Origin: an uncultured Prevotellaceae bacterium
Lineage (GTDB): Bacteria; Bacteroidota; Bacteroidia; Bacteroidales; Bacteroidaceae
Assembly: GCA_900319225.1 (NCBI GenBank)
Contig: ONNV01000010.1
Location: forward strand, 124,001 to 188,000
DNA length: 64,000 bases
Direction: 5' to 3'
Position numbers and translations under genes: made by a program. The notes beneath the pieces are model-generated. The model made no database searches and was not told where the DNA came from. It worked only from the letters and a program-made list of their open reading frames with translations. Shown one piece after another: positions 26,630-38,308 of this stretch (the first letter of the stretch is position 1; the number at the start of each line of letters is the position of its first letter).

Positions 26630-27010
26630 ATGGCTGATTTGAAAGCATTAGCAGAAGAACTGGTTAACCTTACCGTTAAGGAGGTCAACGAACTCGCAAA
26701 CATCCTGAAGGATGAATATGGAATTGAACCCGCTGCCGCAGCTGTAGCTGTAGCCGCTGCTGGTCCTGCCGCTGCTGGCGCTGAGGCTGCAGAGGAGAAG
26801 TCTTCATTCGACGTAGTACTGAAGGCCTTTGGCGCAAACAAGCTTGCTGTCGTTAAGGCAGTTAAGGAGGCTTGCGGTCTCGGTCTGAAGGAGGCTAAGG
26901 ATCTTGTTGACGCTGCTCCTAGCGTAGTTAAGGAGGGTCTCGCCAAGGCTGAAGCTGAGTCAATGAAGAAGACTCTTGAAGAGGCTGGCGCTGAAGTTGA
27001 GCTTAAGTAA
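26630..27010 (+). CDS. rplL: 50S ribosomal protein bL12
   Basis: A 126-residue stalk protein that recruits translational GTPases. The N-terminal dimerisation helix is followed by an Ala/Pro/Gly hinge ([20 protein letters not shown]) and the C-terminal domain ([35 protein letters not shown]). A structured spacer follows before rpoB. Confidence 0.98.
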   Translation: MADLKALAEELVNLTVKEVNELANILKDEYGIEPAAAAVAVAAAGPAAAGAEAAEEKSSFDVVLKAFGANKLAVVKAVKEACGLGLKEAKDLVDAAPSVVKEGLAKAEAESMKKTLEEAGAEVELK

Positions 27011-27045
27011 CTTCTTTTGAGGCCTGCCTCATTGCAGGATAAAAC

Positions 27046-27102
27046 GGTTAAGTAACCCCGATGACAGTCCAAATGGGGCTGTCTAGGGTGCTTAACCTTT
27101 TT
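27046..27102 (+). terminator. Attenuator-like terminator between rplL and rpoB
   Basis: GGTTAAG (27046-27052) pairs with CTTAACC (27091-27097). Inner pairs are CCC/GGG and GACAG (27063-27067)/CTGTC (27079-27083), and TTTTT follows immediately. The structure sits 36 nt after the rplL stop and 40 nt before rpoB. E. coli has a partial terminator at the same place, which lowers rpoBC transcription relative to the ribosomal proteins. Confidence 0.75.
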
Positions 27103-27141
27103 GTGCGTTAAATAATCAAGTTCCCTATTAACCTCCTCTAT

Positions 27142-30100
27142 ATGTCTTCAAACACTGATAATCAGAGAATTAATTTCGCTTCCGTAAGGAACCCGATGCC
27201 GTGTCCTGATTTCCTTGAAGTTCAGCTCAAATCTTTCAAGGATTTCCTTCAGTTGGACACCCCGCCTGAGAAACGCAAGAACGAGGGACTCTATAAAGTA
27301 TTCTCAGAGAACTTCCCTATAGCCGATACCCGGAACAATTTCGTCCTGGAATTCCTGGACTATTACATTGACCCGCCCCGTTACACCATTGAGGAGTGTC
27401 TGGAGCATGGTCTGACCTATAGCGTACCTTTGAAGGCCAAACTGAAACTGTATTGCACCGATCCTGATCACGAGGATTTTGATACAGTTATCCAGGATGT
27501 ATATCTTGGCCCGATTCCGTACATGACTGCACAGGGTACATTCGTTATCAACGGAGCCGAGCGCGTTGTGGTTTCACAGCTGCACCGTTCACCGGGCGTG
27601 TTCTTCGGACAGAGCGTACACTCTAACGGAACACAGCTCTACTCAGCCCGTATCATCCCGTTCAAGGGTTCATGGATCGAGTTTGCTACTGACATCAACA
27701 ACGTGATGTATGCATACATCGACCGTAAGAAGAAACTCCCTGTAACAACACTGCTCCGCGCTATCGGATTTGAGACCGATAAGGACATCGTTGACATCTT
27801 TGACCTGGCCGAGGAGGTTAAGGTCAACAAGACCAACCTTAAGAAATGCATCGGTCGCAAACTCGCTGCAAGAGTTCTGAGAACCCGTATCGAGGACTTC
27901 GTTGACTCAGATACCGGTGAGGTTGTATCAATTGACCGTCACGAGGTTGTTGTAGACCGCGAGACCGAACTCACAGAGGAGAACATTAATGACATCCTTG
28001 ATTCAGGTCTGGAGACCATCCTGCTCCACAAGGAGGCAGAGGGTCAGTCAGACTACTCAATCATATTCAACACCCTGCAGAAGGATCCCTGCAACTCGGA
28101 GAAGGAGGCTGTCCTCTACATCTACCGTCAGTTGCGTAACGCAGATCCCGCCGATGACTCAAGCGCACGTGAGGTTATCAACAACCTCTTCTTCTCAGAG
28201 AAGCGTTATGATCTGGGTGAGGTTGGACGTTACCGCGTGAACCGCAAGCTGGGTCTCACCACCGACATGAGCATCGGTGTGCTGACCAAGGAGGATATCA
28301 TTGAGATCATCAAGTACCTTATTGAACTTGTTAACTCACACGCCGTTGTCGATGATATCGATCACCTCTCAAACCGTCGTGTACGTACTGTTGGTGAGCA
28401 GCTCTCCAACCAGTTCGCAATCGGTCTGGCCCGTATGGCCCGTACCATCCGCGAGCGCATGAACGTACGTGATAATGAGGTGTTCACTCCCACCGACCTG
28501 ATCAACGCCAAGACCGTATCGGCTGTGATCAACTCGTTCTTTGGAACCAACGCACTTTCACAGTTCATGGACCAGACCAATCCTCTGGCCGAAATCACTC
28601 ACAAGCGCCGTATGTCCGCCCTTGGACCTGGCGGTCTGTCACGTGAGCGCGCCGGATTCGAGGTTCGTGACGTACACTATACTCACTACGGCCGTCTGTG
28701 CCCGATTGAGACTCCTGAAGGACCTAACATCGGTCTTATCTCTTCACTCTGTATCTATGCCAAGATCAATGACCTGGGATTCATTGAGACTCCGTACCGT
28801 AAGGTTAAGGATTGCCACGTGAACCTGAACAATGATGAGGTCAAGTATCTTACCGCCGAGGAGGAGGAGGGTGTTATCATCGGTCAGGGTAACGCTCCGT
28901 ATGATGAGAACGGTAAATTTATACGTACACGCGTAAAGGCCCGTCGTGATGCCGACTTCCCTGTGGTTCCGCCTGAGGAGGTTGAGCTTATGGACGTATC
29001 ACCCCAGCAGATCGCTTCAATCGCTGCTGCCCTGATTCCGTTCCTGGAGCATGACGATGCCAACCGTGCCCTGATGGGATCTAACATGATGCGTCAGGCT
29101 GTACCTCTTATGCGTACCGAGGCTCCTATCGTAGGTACCGGTATCGAGAAGCAGCTTGCCGAGGATTCACGTACCCAGATCACAGCCGAGGGCGACGGTG
29201 TAGTTACATATGTTGACGCCGCTTATATCCGCATCCTGTACGATCGCACAGAGGACGAGGAGTTCGTAAGCTTTGAGCCCGCTGAGAAGGAGTACAAGCT
29301 GCCCAAGTTCCGTCGTACCAACCAGAACATGACCATTGACCTGCGTCCTATCTGCGAGGTCGGTCAGCGTGTAAAGGCCGGTGACATCCTTACCGAGGGT
29401 TACTCAACCCAGAACGGTGAGCTTGCACTTGGTAAGAACCTGCTGGTTGCCTACATGCCTTGGAAGGGTTACAACTATGAGGATGCCATCGTGCTCAACG
29501 AGCGTGTTGTACGTGAGGATATCCTTACTTCTGTACATGTTGAGGAGTTCATCCTTGAGGTTCGCGAGACAAAGCGCGGCATGGAGGAACTCACAAATGA
29601 TATACCTAACGTAAGCGATGACGCTACCAAGGATCTGGATGAGAACGGTATAGTTCGTATCGGTGCTTACATCCAGCCGGGCGACATCCTTATCGGTAAG
29701 ATCACTCCTAAGGGTGAGTCAGATCCTTCACCTGAAGAGAAGTTGCTGCGCGCCATATTCGGTGACAAGGCCGGTGACGTGAAGGATGCATCACTTAAGG
29801 CTTCTCCCTCACTTAAGGGTGTGGTAATTGATAAGAAACTGTTTGCACGTGCCATCAAGACCCGCAGCTCACGTCAGGCCGATAAGGCCCGTCTGCCGAT
29901 GATCGACGTTGAGTTTGAGGATAAGGTTACCGAGCTTAAGGGTATCCTGGTCAAGAAGCTCGTGACACTGACCACCAACAAGAACTCACAGGGCGTATAT
30001 GACCTGCTGGGTGCCGAGGTTATCGCAAAGGGTCAGCGTTTCAGCAAGCAGGTTCTGGAGTCTGTTGATTTCTCATCAGTTCAGTCAGATAACTGGACTG

Positions 30101-30954
30101 CCGACGAGCATACAAATGAGCTTATCTCAAAGCTGATTGTGAACTACCTGCGCAAGTACAAGGAGTACGATGCCGAGAACAAGCGTAAGAAGTTCGCTCT
30201 TACAATCGGTGACGAGCTGCCTTCAGGTATCATTCAGATGGCTAAGGTATACGTTGCCAAGAAGCGTAAGATCGGTGTAGGTGATAAGATGGCCGGTCGT
30301 CACGGTAACAAGGGTATCGTGTCACGCGTGGTTAAGCAGGAGGATATGCCGTTCCTGGCCGATGGTACTCCCGTCGATATCGTTCTGAACCCGCTGGGTG
30401 TGCCTTCACGTATGAACATCGGTCAGATATTTGAGACCGTTCTGGGTCATGCCGGACGTGAGCTTGGTGTCAAGTTCGCAACACCTATCTTTGATGGTGC
30501 TTCAATCGATGACCTGAACGAATGGACTGACAAGGCAGGTCTGCCCCGTTACGGTAAGACCCAGCTTTACGATGGCGGCACAGGTGAACCGTTTGACCAG
30601 TGCGCTACCGTGGGTGTGACTTACATGCTTAAGCTCGGTCACATGGTCGAGGACAAGATGCACGCCCGTTCAATCGGTCCGTACTCACTCATCACTCAGC
30701 AGCCGCTTGGCGGTAAGGCCCAGTTCGGTGGTCAGCGTTTCGGTGAGATGGAGGTTTGGGCTCTTGAGGCATTCGGTGCAAGCCACGTGCTGCAGGAGAT
30801 CCTTACCATCAAGTCTGATGACGTTACCGGCCGTTCAAAGGCATATGAGGCTATTGTGAAAGGTGATCCGATGCCAACTCCTGGCATCCCCGAATCGCTC
30901 AACGTGCTGCTGCATGAGCTGCGCGGTCTGGGACTTAGCATCAATCTTGAGTAA
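27142..30954 (+). CDS. rpoB: DNA-directed RNA polymerase subunit beta
   Basis: A 1270-residue catalytic subunit of RNA polymerase. Recognisable blocks are [17 protein letters not shown] (start), the fork/rifampicin region [18 protein letters not shown] and [47 protein letters not shown], and the C-terminal [20 protein letters not shown]. The positions equivalent to E. coli Asp516, His526 and Ser531 are Asp, His and Ser, so no common rifampicin-resistance change is seen. It is preceded by an attenuator-like hairpin and followed by rpoC after 24 nt. Confidence 0.98.
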   Translation: MSSNTDNQRINFASVRNPMPCPDFLEVQLKSFKDFLQLDTPPEKRKNEGLYKVFSENFPIADTRNNFVLEFLDYYIDPPRYTIEECLEHGLTYSVPLKAKLKLYCTDPDHEDFDTVIQDVYLGPIPYMTAQGTFVINGAERVVVSQLHRSPGVFFGQSVHSNGTQLYSARIIPFKGSWIEFATDINNVMYAYIDRKKKLPVTTLLRAIGFETDKDIVDIFDLAEEVKVNKTNLKKCIGRKLAARVLRTRIEDFVDSDTGEVVSIDRHEVVVDRETELTEENINDILDSGLETILLHKEAEGQSDYSIIFNTLQKDPCNSEKEAVLYIYRQLRNADPADDSSAREVINNLFFSEKRYDLGEVGRYRVNRKLGLTTDMSIGVLTKEDIIEIIKYLIELVNSHAVVDDIDHLSNRRVRTVGEQLSNQFAIGLARMARTIRERMNVRDNEVFTPTDLINAKTVSAVINSFFGTNALSQFMDQTNPLAEITHKRRMSALGPGGLSRERAGFEVRDVHYTHYGRLCPIETPEGPNIGLISSLCIYAKINDLGFIETPYRKVKDCHVNLNNDEVKYLTAEEEEGVIIGQGNAPYDENGKFIRTRVKARRDADFPVVPPEEVELMDVSPQQIASIAAALIPFLEHDDANRALMGSNMMRQAVPLMRTEAPIVGTGIEKQLAEDSRTQITAEGDGVVTYVDAAYIRILYDRTEDEEFVSFEPAEKEYKLPKFRRTNQNMTIDLRPICEVGQRVKAGDILTEGYSTQNGELALGKNLLVAYMPWKGYNYEDAIVLNERVVREDILTSVHVEEFILEVRETKRGMEELTNDIPNVSDDATKDLDENGIVRIGAYIQPGDILIGKITPKGESDPSPEEKLLRAIFGDKAGDVKDASLKASPSLKGVVIDKKLFARAIKTRSSRQADKARLPMIDVEFEDKVTELKGILVKKLVTLTTNKNSQGVYDLLGAEVIAKGQRFSKQVLESVDFSSVQSDNWTADEHTNELISKLIVNYLRKYKEYDAENKRKKFALTIGDELPSGIIQMAKVYVAKKRKIGVGDKMAGRHGNKGIVSRVVKQEDMPFLADGTPVDIVLNPLGVPSRMNIGQIFETVLGHAGRELGVKFATPIFDGASIDDLNEWTDKAGLPRYGKTQLYDGGTGEPFDQCATVGVTYMLKLGHMVEDKMHARSIGPYSLITQQPLGGKAQFGGQRFGEMEVWALEAFGASHVLQEILTIKSDDVTGRSKAYEAIVKGDPMPTPGIPESLNVLLHELRGLGLSINLE

Positions 30955-30978
30955 TCACCATTAAAAAAGTAAGAAGCT

Positions 30979-33900
30979 ATGCCTTTCAAAAAAGATACAA
31001 AGATCAAGAACAATTTCTCCAAGATAACAATCAGTCTGGCATCGCCGGAGGAGATTTTGACAAACTCAAGCGGTGAGGTACTCAAGCCTGAGACCATCAA
31101 CTACCGCACATACAAACCTGAGCGTGACGGTCTGTTCTGCGAGCGCATATTCGGTCCTGTAAAGGATTATGAGTGCCATTGCGGAAAGTACAAGAGAATC
31201 CGTTACAAGGGCATCGTGTGCGAGCGTTGCGGTGTTGAGGTAACTGAGAAGAAGGTACGTCGTGAGCGTATGGGACATATCCAGTTGGTAGTTCCCGTAG
31301 CACACATCTGGTACTTCCGTTCACTCCCCAACAAGATAGGTTACCTGCTGGGTATTCCTACCAAGATGCTTGATTCAATCATTTACTACGAGCGCTACAT
31401 CGTCATCAACAAGGGTCAGTGGGATGATCCCCTCAAGGATTCACGCAAGGCCGATGAGCCTATCCTCCTGACTGAGGATGAGTACCTGGATATCCTGGAC
31501 AAGCTGCCCAAGGAGAACCAGATGCTTGATGACAGTGATCCCGATAAGTTCGTTGCCAAGATGGGTGCCGAGGCTATCTATGACCTGCTGTGCAAGCTGG
31601 ATCTGGACAAGCTCTCATATCAGCTCCGTGAGAAGGCAAACGACGAGAAGACCACAATGCAGCGTAAGACTGAGGCTCTGAAGCGCCTTCAGATCGTGGA
31701 GTCATTCCGTTCATCACGTGATGTGAACCGTCCCGAGTGGATGATTCTCAAGGTGGTTCCGGTTACTCCTCCTGAGCTGCGTCCTCTGGTTCCCCTGGAT
31801 GGCGGACGTTTTGCCACATCAGATTTGAACGAGCTTTATCGCCGTGTAATCATACGTAACAACCGTCTTAAGAGACTTATAGAGATCAAGGCTCCTGAGG
31901 TGATCCTGCGTAACGAGAAGCGTATGCTGCAGGAGGCCGTAGACAGCCTGTTTGACAACAGCCGTAAGGCCAGCGCAGTGAAGAGTGAGGCTAACCGTCC
32001 GCTCAAGTCACTCTCTGACTCACTCAAGGGTAAGCAGGGTCGTTTCCGTCAGAACTTGCTCGGTAAGCGTGTTGACTACTCAGCACGTTCAGTTATCGTT
32101 GTAGGTCCTGAGCTTAAGATGGGTGAGTGCGGTATACCTAAGCTGATGGCTGCCGAGCTCTACAAGCCGTTCATCATACGTAAGCTCATTGAGCGTGGTA
32201 TCGTAAAGACCGTTAAGTCTGCCAAGAAGATTGTTGACCGCAAGGATCCTATTGTATGGGATATCCTGGAATATGTAATGAAGGGTCACCCCGTTCTCCT
32301 GAACCGTGCTCCTACACTGCACCGTCTGGGTATCCAGGCATTCCAGCCCAAGATGATCGAGGGTAAGGCTATCCAGCTGCACCCGCTTGCATGTACCGCT
32401 TTCAACGCTGACTTTGATGGTGACCAGATGGCTGTTCACCTCCCGCTCAGCAACGAGGCCATACTTGAGGCTCAGATGCTCATGCTCCAGTCTCACAACA
32501 TCCTGAACCCTGCAAACGGTGCTCCTATCACAGTGCCTGCACAGGATATGGTACTTGGTCTGTACTACATCACCAAGCTCCGTCGCTCAGTAAAGGATGC
32601 CGATGGCAACTATATTGAGAAGGTTAAGGGTGAGGGTCTGACATTCTACGGACCTGAGGAGGCTCTGATCGCATACAATGAGGGTAAGGTTGATATCCAT
32701 GCCGTTGTCAAGGTTGTAGTAAACGACGTAGACGAGCAGGGCAGCCCCATCACTCATCTGGTTGAGACATCAGTAGGCCGTGTCATCGTGAACGAGATCG
32801 TTCCTGATGAGGTTGGCTTTGTAAACTATATCATATCAAAGAAGACTCTGCGTGACCTCATTTCTGAGGTTATCAAGAAGGTCGGTGTTGCCCGTGCCTG
32901 CGAATTCCTGGATGGAATCAAGAACCTGGGTTACAAGATGGCCTTCCAGGGTGGTCTGTCATTCAACCTGAACGATATCATCATACCTAAGGAGAAGCAG
33001 GAGCTTGTTGCCAAGGGTAATGAAGAGGTTGAGGGCATCATGGCCGAGTATAACATGGGTCTTATCACCGATAACGAGCGTTACAACAAGGTTATCGATG
33101 TTTGGACACACGTTAACGAGGACCTGTCAAAGGTGCTGATGAAGACCATCTCAAATGATGACCAGGGATTCAACTCAGTATATATGATGCTTGACTCCGG
33201 TGCCCGTGGATCTAAAGAGCAGATCCGTCAGCTGTCCGGTATGCGTGGTCTGATGGCCAAGCCTCAGAAAGCCGGTGCCGAGGGTGCACAGATCATTGAG
33301 AACCCTATCCTTTCTAACTTTAAGGAGGGTCTGTCAGTGCTGGAGTACTTCATCTCTACACACGGTGCCCGTAAGGGTCTTGCCGATACCGCTCTTAAGA
33401 CAGCCGATGCCGGTTATCTGACACGTCGTCTTGTTGACGTATCACATGACGTGATCATCACTGAGGAGGACTGCGGTACTCTGCGTGGTCTGGTTTGCAC
33501 CGCCCTTAAGGAGAATGAGGAGGTTGTTGCATCTCTCTATGAGCGTATCCTGGGTCGTGTATCAGTACACGATGTAATCCATCCTACTACCGGTGAGCTT
33601 CTGGTTGCCGACGGTGAGATGATTACTGAGGAGATTGCCAAGAAGATAGATGAGTCACCTATAGAGAGTGTTGAGATCCGTTCAGTACTCACCTGCGAGA
33701 GCAAGCGCGGTGTATGCGCCAAGTGCTACGGACGTAACCTGGCAACAGGCCGTCTGGTTGAGAAGGGTGAGGCCGTGGGCGTTATCGCAGCCCAGTCAAT
33801 CGGTGAGCCTGGTACACAGCTGACACTGCGTACATTCCACGCCGGTGGTACTGCTTCTAACATCGCTGCCAACTCACGTCTGGTTGCCAAGTATGACTGC

Positions 33901-35325
33901 CGCATTGAGTTTGAGGAGCTGCGTACTGTAGAGGCTCTCGCTGAGGATGGCGTAAATAAGGTTCAGATTGTAGTAGGTCGTCTGGGTGAGGCCAAATTCA
34001 TCGATGAAAACACCGGAATTGCTCTCTCCAACCACAACCTGCCTTACGGTTCAAAACTCTATGTAAAGAACGGCGCAACCGTTAAGAAGGGTGACCTGAT
34101 CGCTACATGGGATCCGTTCAACGCCCTTATCATCACTGAGGTTGCCGGTAAGGTTAAGCTCACTGACGTAATCGCAAACGTAACATACAAGATCGAGTCC
34201 GATGAGGCTACCGGTCTTGAGGAGATCATCATAATTGAAACCAAGGATCGTACCAAGATTCCTTCAGCCGATATCATCGGTCCCAAGGGCGAGGTTCTGC
34301 GTTCCTACAACCTGCCTGTAGGTGGCCACGTTGTCATCAAGGACGGTCAGGAACTTGCAGCCGGTGACATTCTTGTAAAGATTCCGCGTGTACAGGGTAA
34401 GGCTGGTGATATCACCGGTGGTCTGCCTCGTGTTACCGAGCTCTTTGAGGCCCGTAACCCGTCCAACCCGGCAGTCGTATCTGAGATTGACGGTACCGTA
34501 CACATGGGTAAGATCAAGCGTGGTAACCGTGAGATCTCTGTAGTTTCACGTACTGATGACGAGCGTAAGTATCTGGTTGCCCTGTCCAAGCAGATCCTGG
34601 TACAGGAGGGTGACTATGTACGCGCCGGAACACCGCTTTCTGACGGTGCCATCACTCCGAGTGACATCCTTGCCATCAAGGGTCCCACAGCCGTACAGGA
34701 GTACATCGTGAACGAGGTTCAGGATGTATATCGTCTGCAGGGTGTAAAGATCAATGACAAGCACTTTGAGATCATCGTACGTCAGATGATGCGTAAGGTA
34801 GAGATTGACGAGCCGGGCGATACCCGCTTCCTGGCACAGCAGGTCGTTGACAAGCTGGAGTTCATGGAGGAGAATGACCGTATCTGGGGTAAGTATGTAG
34901 TTACCGATGCCGGTGACTCTGAGAACCTCTTTGCAGGTCAGATGGTAACCGCACGTAAGCTCCGTGACGAGAATTCAATGCTCAAGCGTAAGGACCTCAA
35001 GCTGGTTCAGGCTCAGGAGGCACGTCCTGCTACATCAACTCAGATCCTGCAGGGTATCACACGTGCTGCATTGGCTACTCAGAGCTTTATGTCAGCCGCA
35101 TCATTCCAGGAGACCACCAAGGTTCTGAATGAGGCTGCCATCAACGGTAAGAGCGATAGCCTGCTGGGTATGAAGGAGAACGTTATCTGCGGTCACCTGA
35201 TTCCTGCCGGTACCGGTCTCAGAGAGTTCGAGAAGATTATCGTTGGTGACAAGGAGGAGTACGAGCGCCTCCAGGCATCACGTAACAACTTCCTGGACAT
35301 GGATCTCCCTACTAGAGAAAATTGA
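30979..35325 (+). CDS. rpoC: DNA-directed RNA polymerase subunit beta'
   Basis: A 1448-residue subunit that holds the active-site metal. The N-terminal zinc ribbon is [20 protein letters not shown]. The catalytic loop [16 protein letters not shown] lies near residue 475. A second zinc site is [13 protein letters not shown], followed by the conserved [20 protein letters not shown]. The C-terminal region carries the lineage's usual sandwich-barrel insertions. A strong terminator follows 16 nt after the stop, closing the tuf-rpoC unit. Confidence 0.98.
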   Translation: MPFKKDTKIKNNFSKITISLASPEEILTNSSGEVLKPETINYRTYKPERDGLFCERIFGPVKDYECHCGKYKRIRYKGIVCERCGVEVTEKKVRRERMGHIQLVVPVAHIWYFRSLPNKIGYLLGIPTKMLDSIIYYERYIVINKGQWDDPLKDSRKADEPILLTEDEYLDILDKLPKENQMLDDSDPDKFVAKMGAEAIYDLLCKLDLDKLSYQLREKANDEKTTMQRKTEALKRLQIVESFRSSRDVNRPEWMILKVVPVTPPELRPLVPLDGGRFATSDLNELYRRVIIRNNRLKRLIEIKAPEVILRNEKRMLQEAVDSLFDNSRKASAVKSEANRPLKSLSDSLKGKQGRFRQNLLGKRVDYSARSVIVVGPELKMGECGIPKLMAAELYKPFIIRKLIERGIVKTVKSAKKIVDRKDPIVWDILEYVMKGHPVLLNRAPTLHRLGIQAFQPKMIEGKAIQLHPLACTAFNADFDGDQMAVHLPLSNEAILEAQMLMLQSHNILNPANGAPITVPAQDMVLGLYYITKLRRSVKDADGNYIEKVKGEGLTFYGPEEALIAYNEGKVDIHAVVKVVVNDVDEQGSPITHLVETSVGRVIVNEIVPDEVGFVNYIISKKTLRDLISEVIKKVGVARACEFLDGIKNLGYKMAFQGGLSFNLNDIIIPKEKQELVAKGNEEVEGIMAEYNMGLITDNERYNKVIDVWTHVNEDLSKVLMKTISNDDQGFNSVYMMLDSGARGSKEQIRQLSGMRGLMAKPQKAGAEGAQIIENPILSNFKEGLSVLEYFISTHGARKGLADTALKTADAGYLTRRLVDVSHDVIITEEDCGTLRGLVCTALKENEEVVASLYERILGRVSVHDVIHPTTGELLVADGEMITEEIAKKIDESPIESVEIRSVLTCESKRGVCAKCYGRNLATGRLVEKGEAVGVIAAQSIGEPGTQLTLRTFHAGGTASNIAANSRLVAKYDCRIEFEELRTVEALAEDGVNKVQIVVGRLGEAKFIDENTGIALSNHNLPYGSKLYVKNGATVKKGDLIATWDPFNALIITEVAGKVKLTDVIANVTYKIESDEATGLEEIIIIETKDRTKIPSADIIGPKGEVLRSYNLPVGGHVVIKDGQELAAGDILVKIPRVQGKAGDITGGLPRVTELFEARNPSNPAVVSEIDGTVHMGKIKRGNREISVVSRTDDERKYLVALSKQILVQEGDYVRAGTPLSDGAITPSDILAIKGPTAVQEYIVNEVQDVYRLQGVKINDKHFEIIVRQMMRKVEIDEPGDTRFLAQQVVDKLEFMEENDRIWGKYVVTDAGDSENLFAGQMVTARKLRDENSMLKRKDLKLVQAQEARPATSTQILQGITRAALATQSFMSAASFQETTKVLNEAAINGKSDSLLGMKENVICGHLIPAGTGLREFEKIIVGDKEEYERLQASRNNFLDMDLPTREN

Positions 35326-35340
35326 TTATACTTGATAGTG

Positions 35341-35383
35341 AGAATGGGGTGGCTGCATAGTCGGTCACCCCATTCTTTTTTTT
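35341..35383 (+). terminator. Terminator of the rpoBC operon
   Basis: A perfect 11-bp stem AGAATGGGGTG/CACCCCATTCT (35341-35351 and 35366-35376) with a 14-nt loop, followed by eight T. Confidence 0.95.
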
Positions 35384-35441
35384 ACCTGTTTTTCTTGCTT
35401 AACGGACGTATTTGGAGTAACTTGCCGTTTATAAACTGAAA

Positions 35442-35456
35442 AACCCTGAGAGGGTT
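35442..35456 (+). promoter_or_regulatory. Small hairpin abutting the sigma-factor start codon
   Basis: AACCCT-GAG-AGGGTT forms a perfect 6-bp hairpin whose last base is next to the ATG at 35457. It covers the purine-rich GAGAGGG that could be the ribosome-binding site, so translation of the sigma gene may be limited by it. Confidence 0.4.
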
Positions 35457-36026
35457 ATGAGAACTGAATCCTTTTCTGAACGTGATCTGGCTTCCCGTTG
35501 TGCTGTAAATGACAGGGATGCGCAAGGTGAACTGTATGCACGGTACGCAGCCAGACTGTACGCCCTTTGTTTCCGATATGTAGGTGACAGGGAGGAGGCT
35601 CAGGATCTCATGCATGACTCTATGATAAAGGCAATGGGCAGTTTCAGGTTATTCAGCTACAATGGTGAGGGATCGCTCTACGCATGGCTTCGGCGTCTTA
35701 CGGTAAATATCGTAATTGACAGGCTGCGCAGTATGAGCAAACTGCGTATGGTGCCGTTGGATACTACGATGGAATGGGATGTTCAGGACTCAGCCGGTGA
35801 TGAGGATGTGGAGAGTATCCCTGCATCTGTCCTGCTTGAGATGGTGGCATCGCTGCCGTCAGTTAAACGTGCGGTGTTCAATATGTACTGCATCGACGGT
35901 TTCTCACACAAGGAGATTGCCGCAGCCATGAACATATCGGAGAAAGGTTCTGCGTCAATACTTGCCAAGTCACGTGCCCAGTTGAGGGAAACCGTTAAGG
36001 ACTATCTAAAAAGGAACGGAAGATGA
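35457..36026 (+). CDS. ECF-type RNA polymerase sigma factor
   Basis: A 189-residue group 4 sigma factor. Region 2 covers about 22-95 (LYARYAARLYALCFRYVGD, then LYAWLRRLTVNIVIDRLR). Region 4 covers about 120-180 (LPSVKRAVFNMYCIDGFSHK, EIAAAMNISEKGSASILAKS). It directs polymerase to a small regulon, probably including itself. The stop overlaps the start of the next gene by 4 nt (ATGA), so the two are translationally coupled and the downstream membrane protein is the obvious candidate regulator. The regulon and the inducing signal are unknown. Confidence 0.92.
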   Translation: MRTESFSERDLASRCAVNDRDAQGELYARYAARLYALCFRYVGDREEAQDLMHDSMIKAMGSFRLFSYNGEGSLYAWLRRLTVNIVIDRLRSMSKLRMVPLDTTMEWDVQDSAGDEDVESIPASVLLEMVASLPSVKRAVFNMYCIDGFSHKEIAAAMNISEKGSASILAKSRAQLRETVKDYLKRNGR

Positions 36027-37021
36027 AACAACTGGAAGATATAATCAAGGATCGTCTGGATGACTACGAACTGAAACTGCCCTCCATGGACCAGCAGTCT
36101 TTCTGGAGCACCAAGGCTGTCCGTGAACGCGCCGCCAAACGTCGCCGCTCATATCTGGGGGTTGCGGTAGGTCTGCCTGCCGCCGCCGCAATCCTGTGTG
36201 GAGTTTTACTTAGTATCCATTTAATGAAGCCTACTGAGCCTTCTAAGATAATAGGCGGTATTCCTCCTTCTGTCATGGGACTGCCAGAGTCATACAATGA
36301 CCTTGATATAATATACAATCTGGCATCCGAAATACCGGAATTAAGTCAACTGCCGGTATCTGCAGGTGATTGTGTAACCGGACTCATCCATAGATTGTAT
36401 CAGGATGAATATAAACCCTTCAAAGGTGTCAATGTGGATGAATTTGACAGTTCCGGCAAGATTGTGAACCACACATTGACCGATGAGAACGGTTATTTTT
36501 CCATCAGCATCAGCAATCCTGCAGACAGTATCCTGATACATGCCGACGGGTATGAACCGATGAAGTTTGAAATCTTCCGTACTGACGGCCAGATAGCTGG
36601 TTTCATTCTTGCAGAAACAGATGAGGTCTCTTTGATCGTATCTGATGCACCTGAGTTCCCGGGAGGTACACAGGCCCTTCAGAAATTTATCACAAGCAAT
36701 ATGGAATATCCCTCCGATGCTCTCAGAGACAGCATAAAGGGTCGTGTATTGGTTCAATTCACCGTTGAAAAAGACGGTTCCATCACCGATATTGAGGTGT
36801 TGAAACACGTACATCCGTTGCTTGATAAGGAGGCCGTAAGGATAGTTTCCGGCATGCCCCGATGGATTCCCGGAAAACATTTCGGGTTCCCAAGAAGGGT
36901 AAGATATACCATACCTGTCACTTTCAGACTGGACAACAGCACAAAACCGGGTCCGGCTGTAACTGATAATGATAGAGTTGAAGAGGATATCCTGGCTGAC
37001 CCCAACGACAAGACCTTCTGA
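36023..37021 (+). CDS. Membrane protein with anti-sigma-like topology and a TonB C-terminal domain
   Basis: A 332-residue protein. Residues 1-43 are cytoplasmic and charged (MKQLEDIIKDRLDDYELKLP, ending in KRRRS). One membrane helix (YLGVAVGLPAAAAILCGVLL) lies near 44-66. The periplasmic part has a carboxypeptidase-regulatory-like beta sandwich at about 115-185 (GVNVDEFDSSGKIVNHTLTD, ENGYFSISI) and a TonB_C domain at about 213-303 (EFPGGTQALQKFITSNMEYP, GRVLVQFTVEKDGSITDIEV). The topology and 4-nt overlap with the sigma gene suggest that the short cytoplasmic region holds the sigma factor. That is inference: no zinc-binding anti-sigma motif is seen. TonB_C domains normally touch TonB-dependent receptors or partner TonB proteins. 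Its stop codon abuts that of convergent ugd (TGA|TCA). Confidence 0.78.
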   Translation: MKQLEDIIKDRLDDYELKLPSMDQQSFWSTKAVRERAAKRRRSYLGVAVGLPAAAAILCGVLLSIHLMKPTEPSKIIGGIPPSVMGLPESYNDLDIIYNLASEIPELSQLPVSAGDCVTGLIHRLYQDEYKPFKGVNVDEFDSSGKIVNHTLTDENGYFSISISNPADSILIHADGYEPMKFEIFRTDGQIAGFILAETDEVSLIVSDAPEFPGGTQALQKFITSNMEYPSDALRDSIKGRVLVQFTVEKDGSITDIEVLKHVHPLLDKEAVRIVSGMPRWIPGKHFGFPRRVRYTIPVTFRLDNSTKPGPAVTDNDRVEEDILADPNDKTF

Positions 37022-38293
37022 TCAGTCGCGGCGGAAAAGGTCACGGGTGTAGACCTTATCCTGGACATCGTCCAGACAGGAGTCGTATCGGTTTGCTATG
37101 ATTGCGTTGCAGCGGCTCTTGAACTCAGAGAGGTTGTTTACTATCTCACTTCCAAAGAATGTATCGCCGTCCTTGAGTGTGGGCTCATAGATGATTACCT
37201 TGGCACCCTTGGCCTTTACACGTTTCATGACTCCCTGTATTGAACTCTGGCGGAAATTGTCAGAGTTGGATTTCATAGTAAGCCTGTATACACCTACGGT
37301 AATGACCTTCTCCGATGCCTCGTTCCATGCGCTGTTGGCGGTGTAGTAGCCGGCTTTTTCAAGCACGCGGTCCGCGATGAAATCCTTACGGGTGCGGTTG
37401 CTGTCCACAATGGCCTGGATAAGGTTCTCAGGTACGTCATTGTAGTTGGCCAGAAGCTGCTTGGTGTCCTTAGGCAGGCAGTAGCCTCCGTAACCGAATG
37501 AGGGGTTGTTGTAATGGTTGCCTATGCGGGGATCCAGACCTACGCCGTCAATGATGGCGCGGGTGTCAAGACCTTTCATCTCAGCATATGTGTCCAGCTC
37601 ATTGAAGAAACTCACGCGCAGTGCCAGATAGGTGTTGGCAAACAGCTTTACAGCCTCGGCCTCGGTGGTTCCCATATAGAGAGTGTCTATGTTCTCCTTG
37701 ATGGCTCCCTCCTGCAGCAGACGTGCAAAGGTATGTGCGGCCTCCTCCAGACGCTTTACATTTTTATCGAATCCAACGATGATTCTGGAGGGGTAGAGGT
37801 TATCATAAAGGGCCTTGCTCTCACGCAGGAACTCAGGTGCGAATATGATATTGGGTACAACCACCTTCATGGTTCCGTCCTGCAGGCGCTCGCGATATGA
37901 GAACTTTTCACGTACGCTCTCCGTATATCCTACCGGAATGGTTGACTTGATTACCATTATGGCATCGGGATTGACCTTAAGTACCAGGTCTATCACCTCC
38001 TCTACATGACTTGTATCAAAGAAGTTTTTCTTGCTGTCATAGTTGGTGGGGGCGGCGATAACAATGAAGTCTGCATCGGAATAGGCCTTTTCACCGTCCA
38101 ATGTGGCGGTCAGGTCCAGGTTCTTCTCTGCCAGATACTGCTCAATATAATCATCCTGTATGGGTGATTTCCGGTTGTTGATAAGGTCAACCTTCTCTTT
38201 TACTACATCAACGGCTGTCACATGGTTGTTCTGTGCCAAGAGTGTGGCCAGAGATAGTCCTACGTAACCTGTTCCTGCTACTGCAATCTTCAT
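37022..38293 (-). CDS. ugd: UDP-glucose 6-dehydrogenase
   Basis: A 423-residue enzyme oxidising UDP-glucose twice to UDP-glucuronate, a precursor of capsule and LPS sugars. The N-terminal NAD-binding motif is [20 protein letters not shown]. The catalytic segment [19 protein letters not shown] holds the nucleophilic Cys. Also present are [18 protein letters not shown] and [19 protein letters not shown]. It lies 15 nt downstream of the UpxY-like gene, so they form a two-gene unit. No glycosyltransferase or flippase follows: the next gene is convergent. Confidence 0.94.
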   Translation of the reverse strand: MKIAVAGTGYVGLSLATLLAQNNHVTAVDVVKEKVDLINNRKSPIQDDYIEQYLAEKNLDLTATLDGEKAYSDADFIVIAAPTNYDSKKNFFDTSHVEEVIDLVLKVNPDAIMVIKSTIPVGYTESVREKFSYRERLQDGTMKVVVPNIIFAPEFLRESKALYDNLYPSRIIVGFDKNVKRLEEAAHTFARLLQEGAIKENIDTLYMGTTEAEAVKLFANTYLALRVSFFNELDTYAEMKGLDTRAIIDGVGLDPRIGNHYNNPSFGYGGYCLPKDTKQLLANYNDVPENLIQAIVDSNRTRKDFIADRVLEKAGYYTANSAWNEASEKVITVGVYRLTMKSNSDNFRQSSIQGVMKRVKAKGAKVIIYEPTLKDGDTFFGSEIVNNLSEFKSRCNAIIANRYDSCLDDVQDKVYTRDLFRRD

Positions 38294-38308
38294 AAGCTAT
38301 ATAATTGT

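Noticed and set aside
37019-37024. Back-to-back stop codons TGATCA of the TonB-domain gene and ugd
   Set aside because: A compact convergent junction, notable but needing no special explanation.
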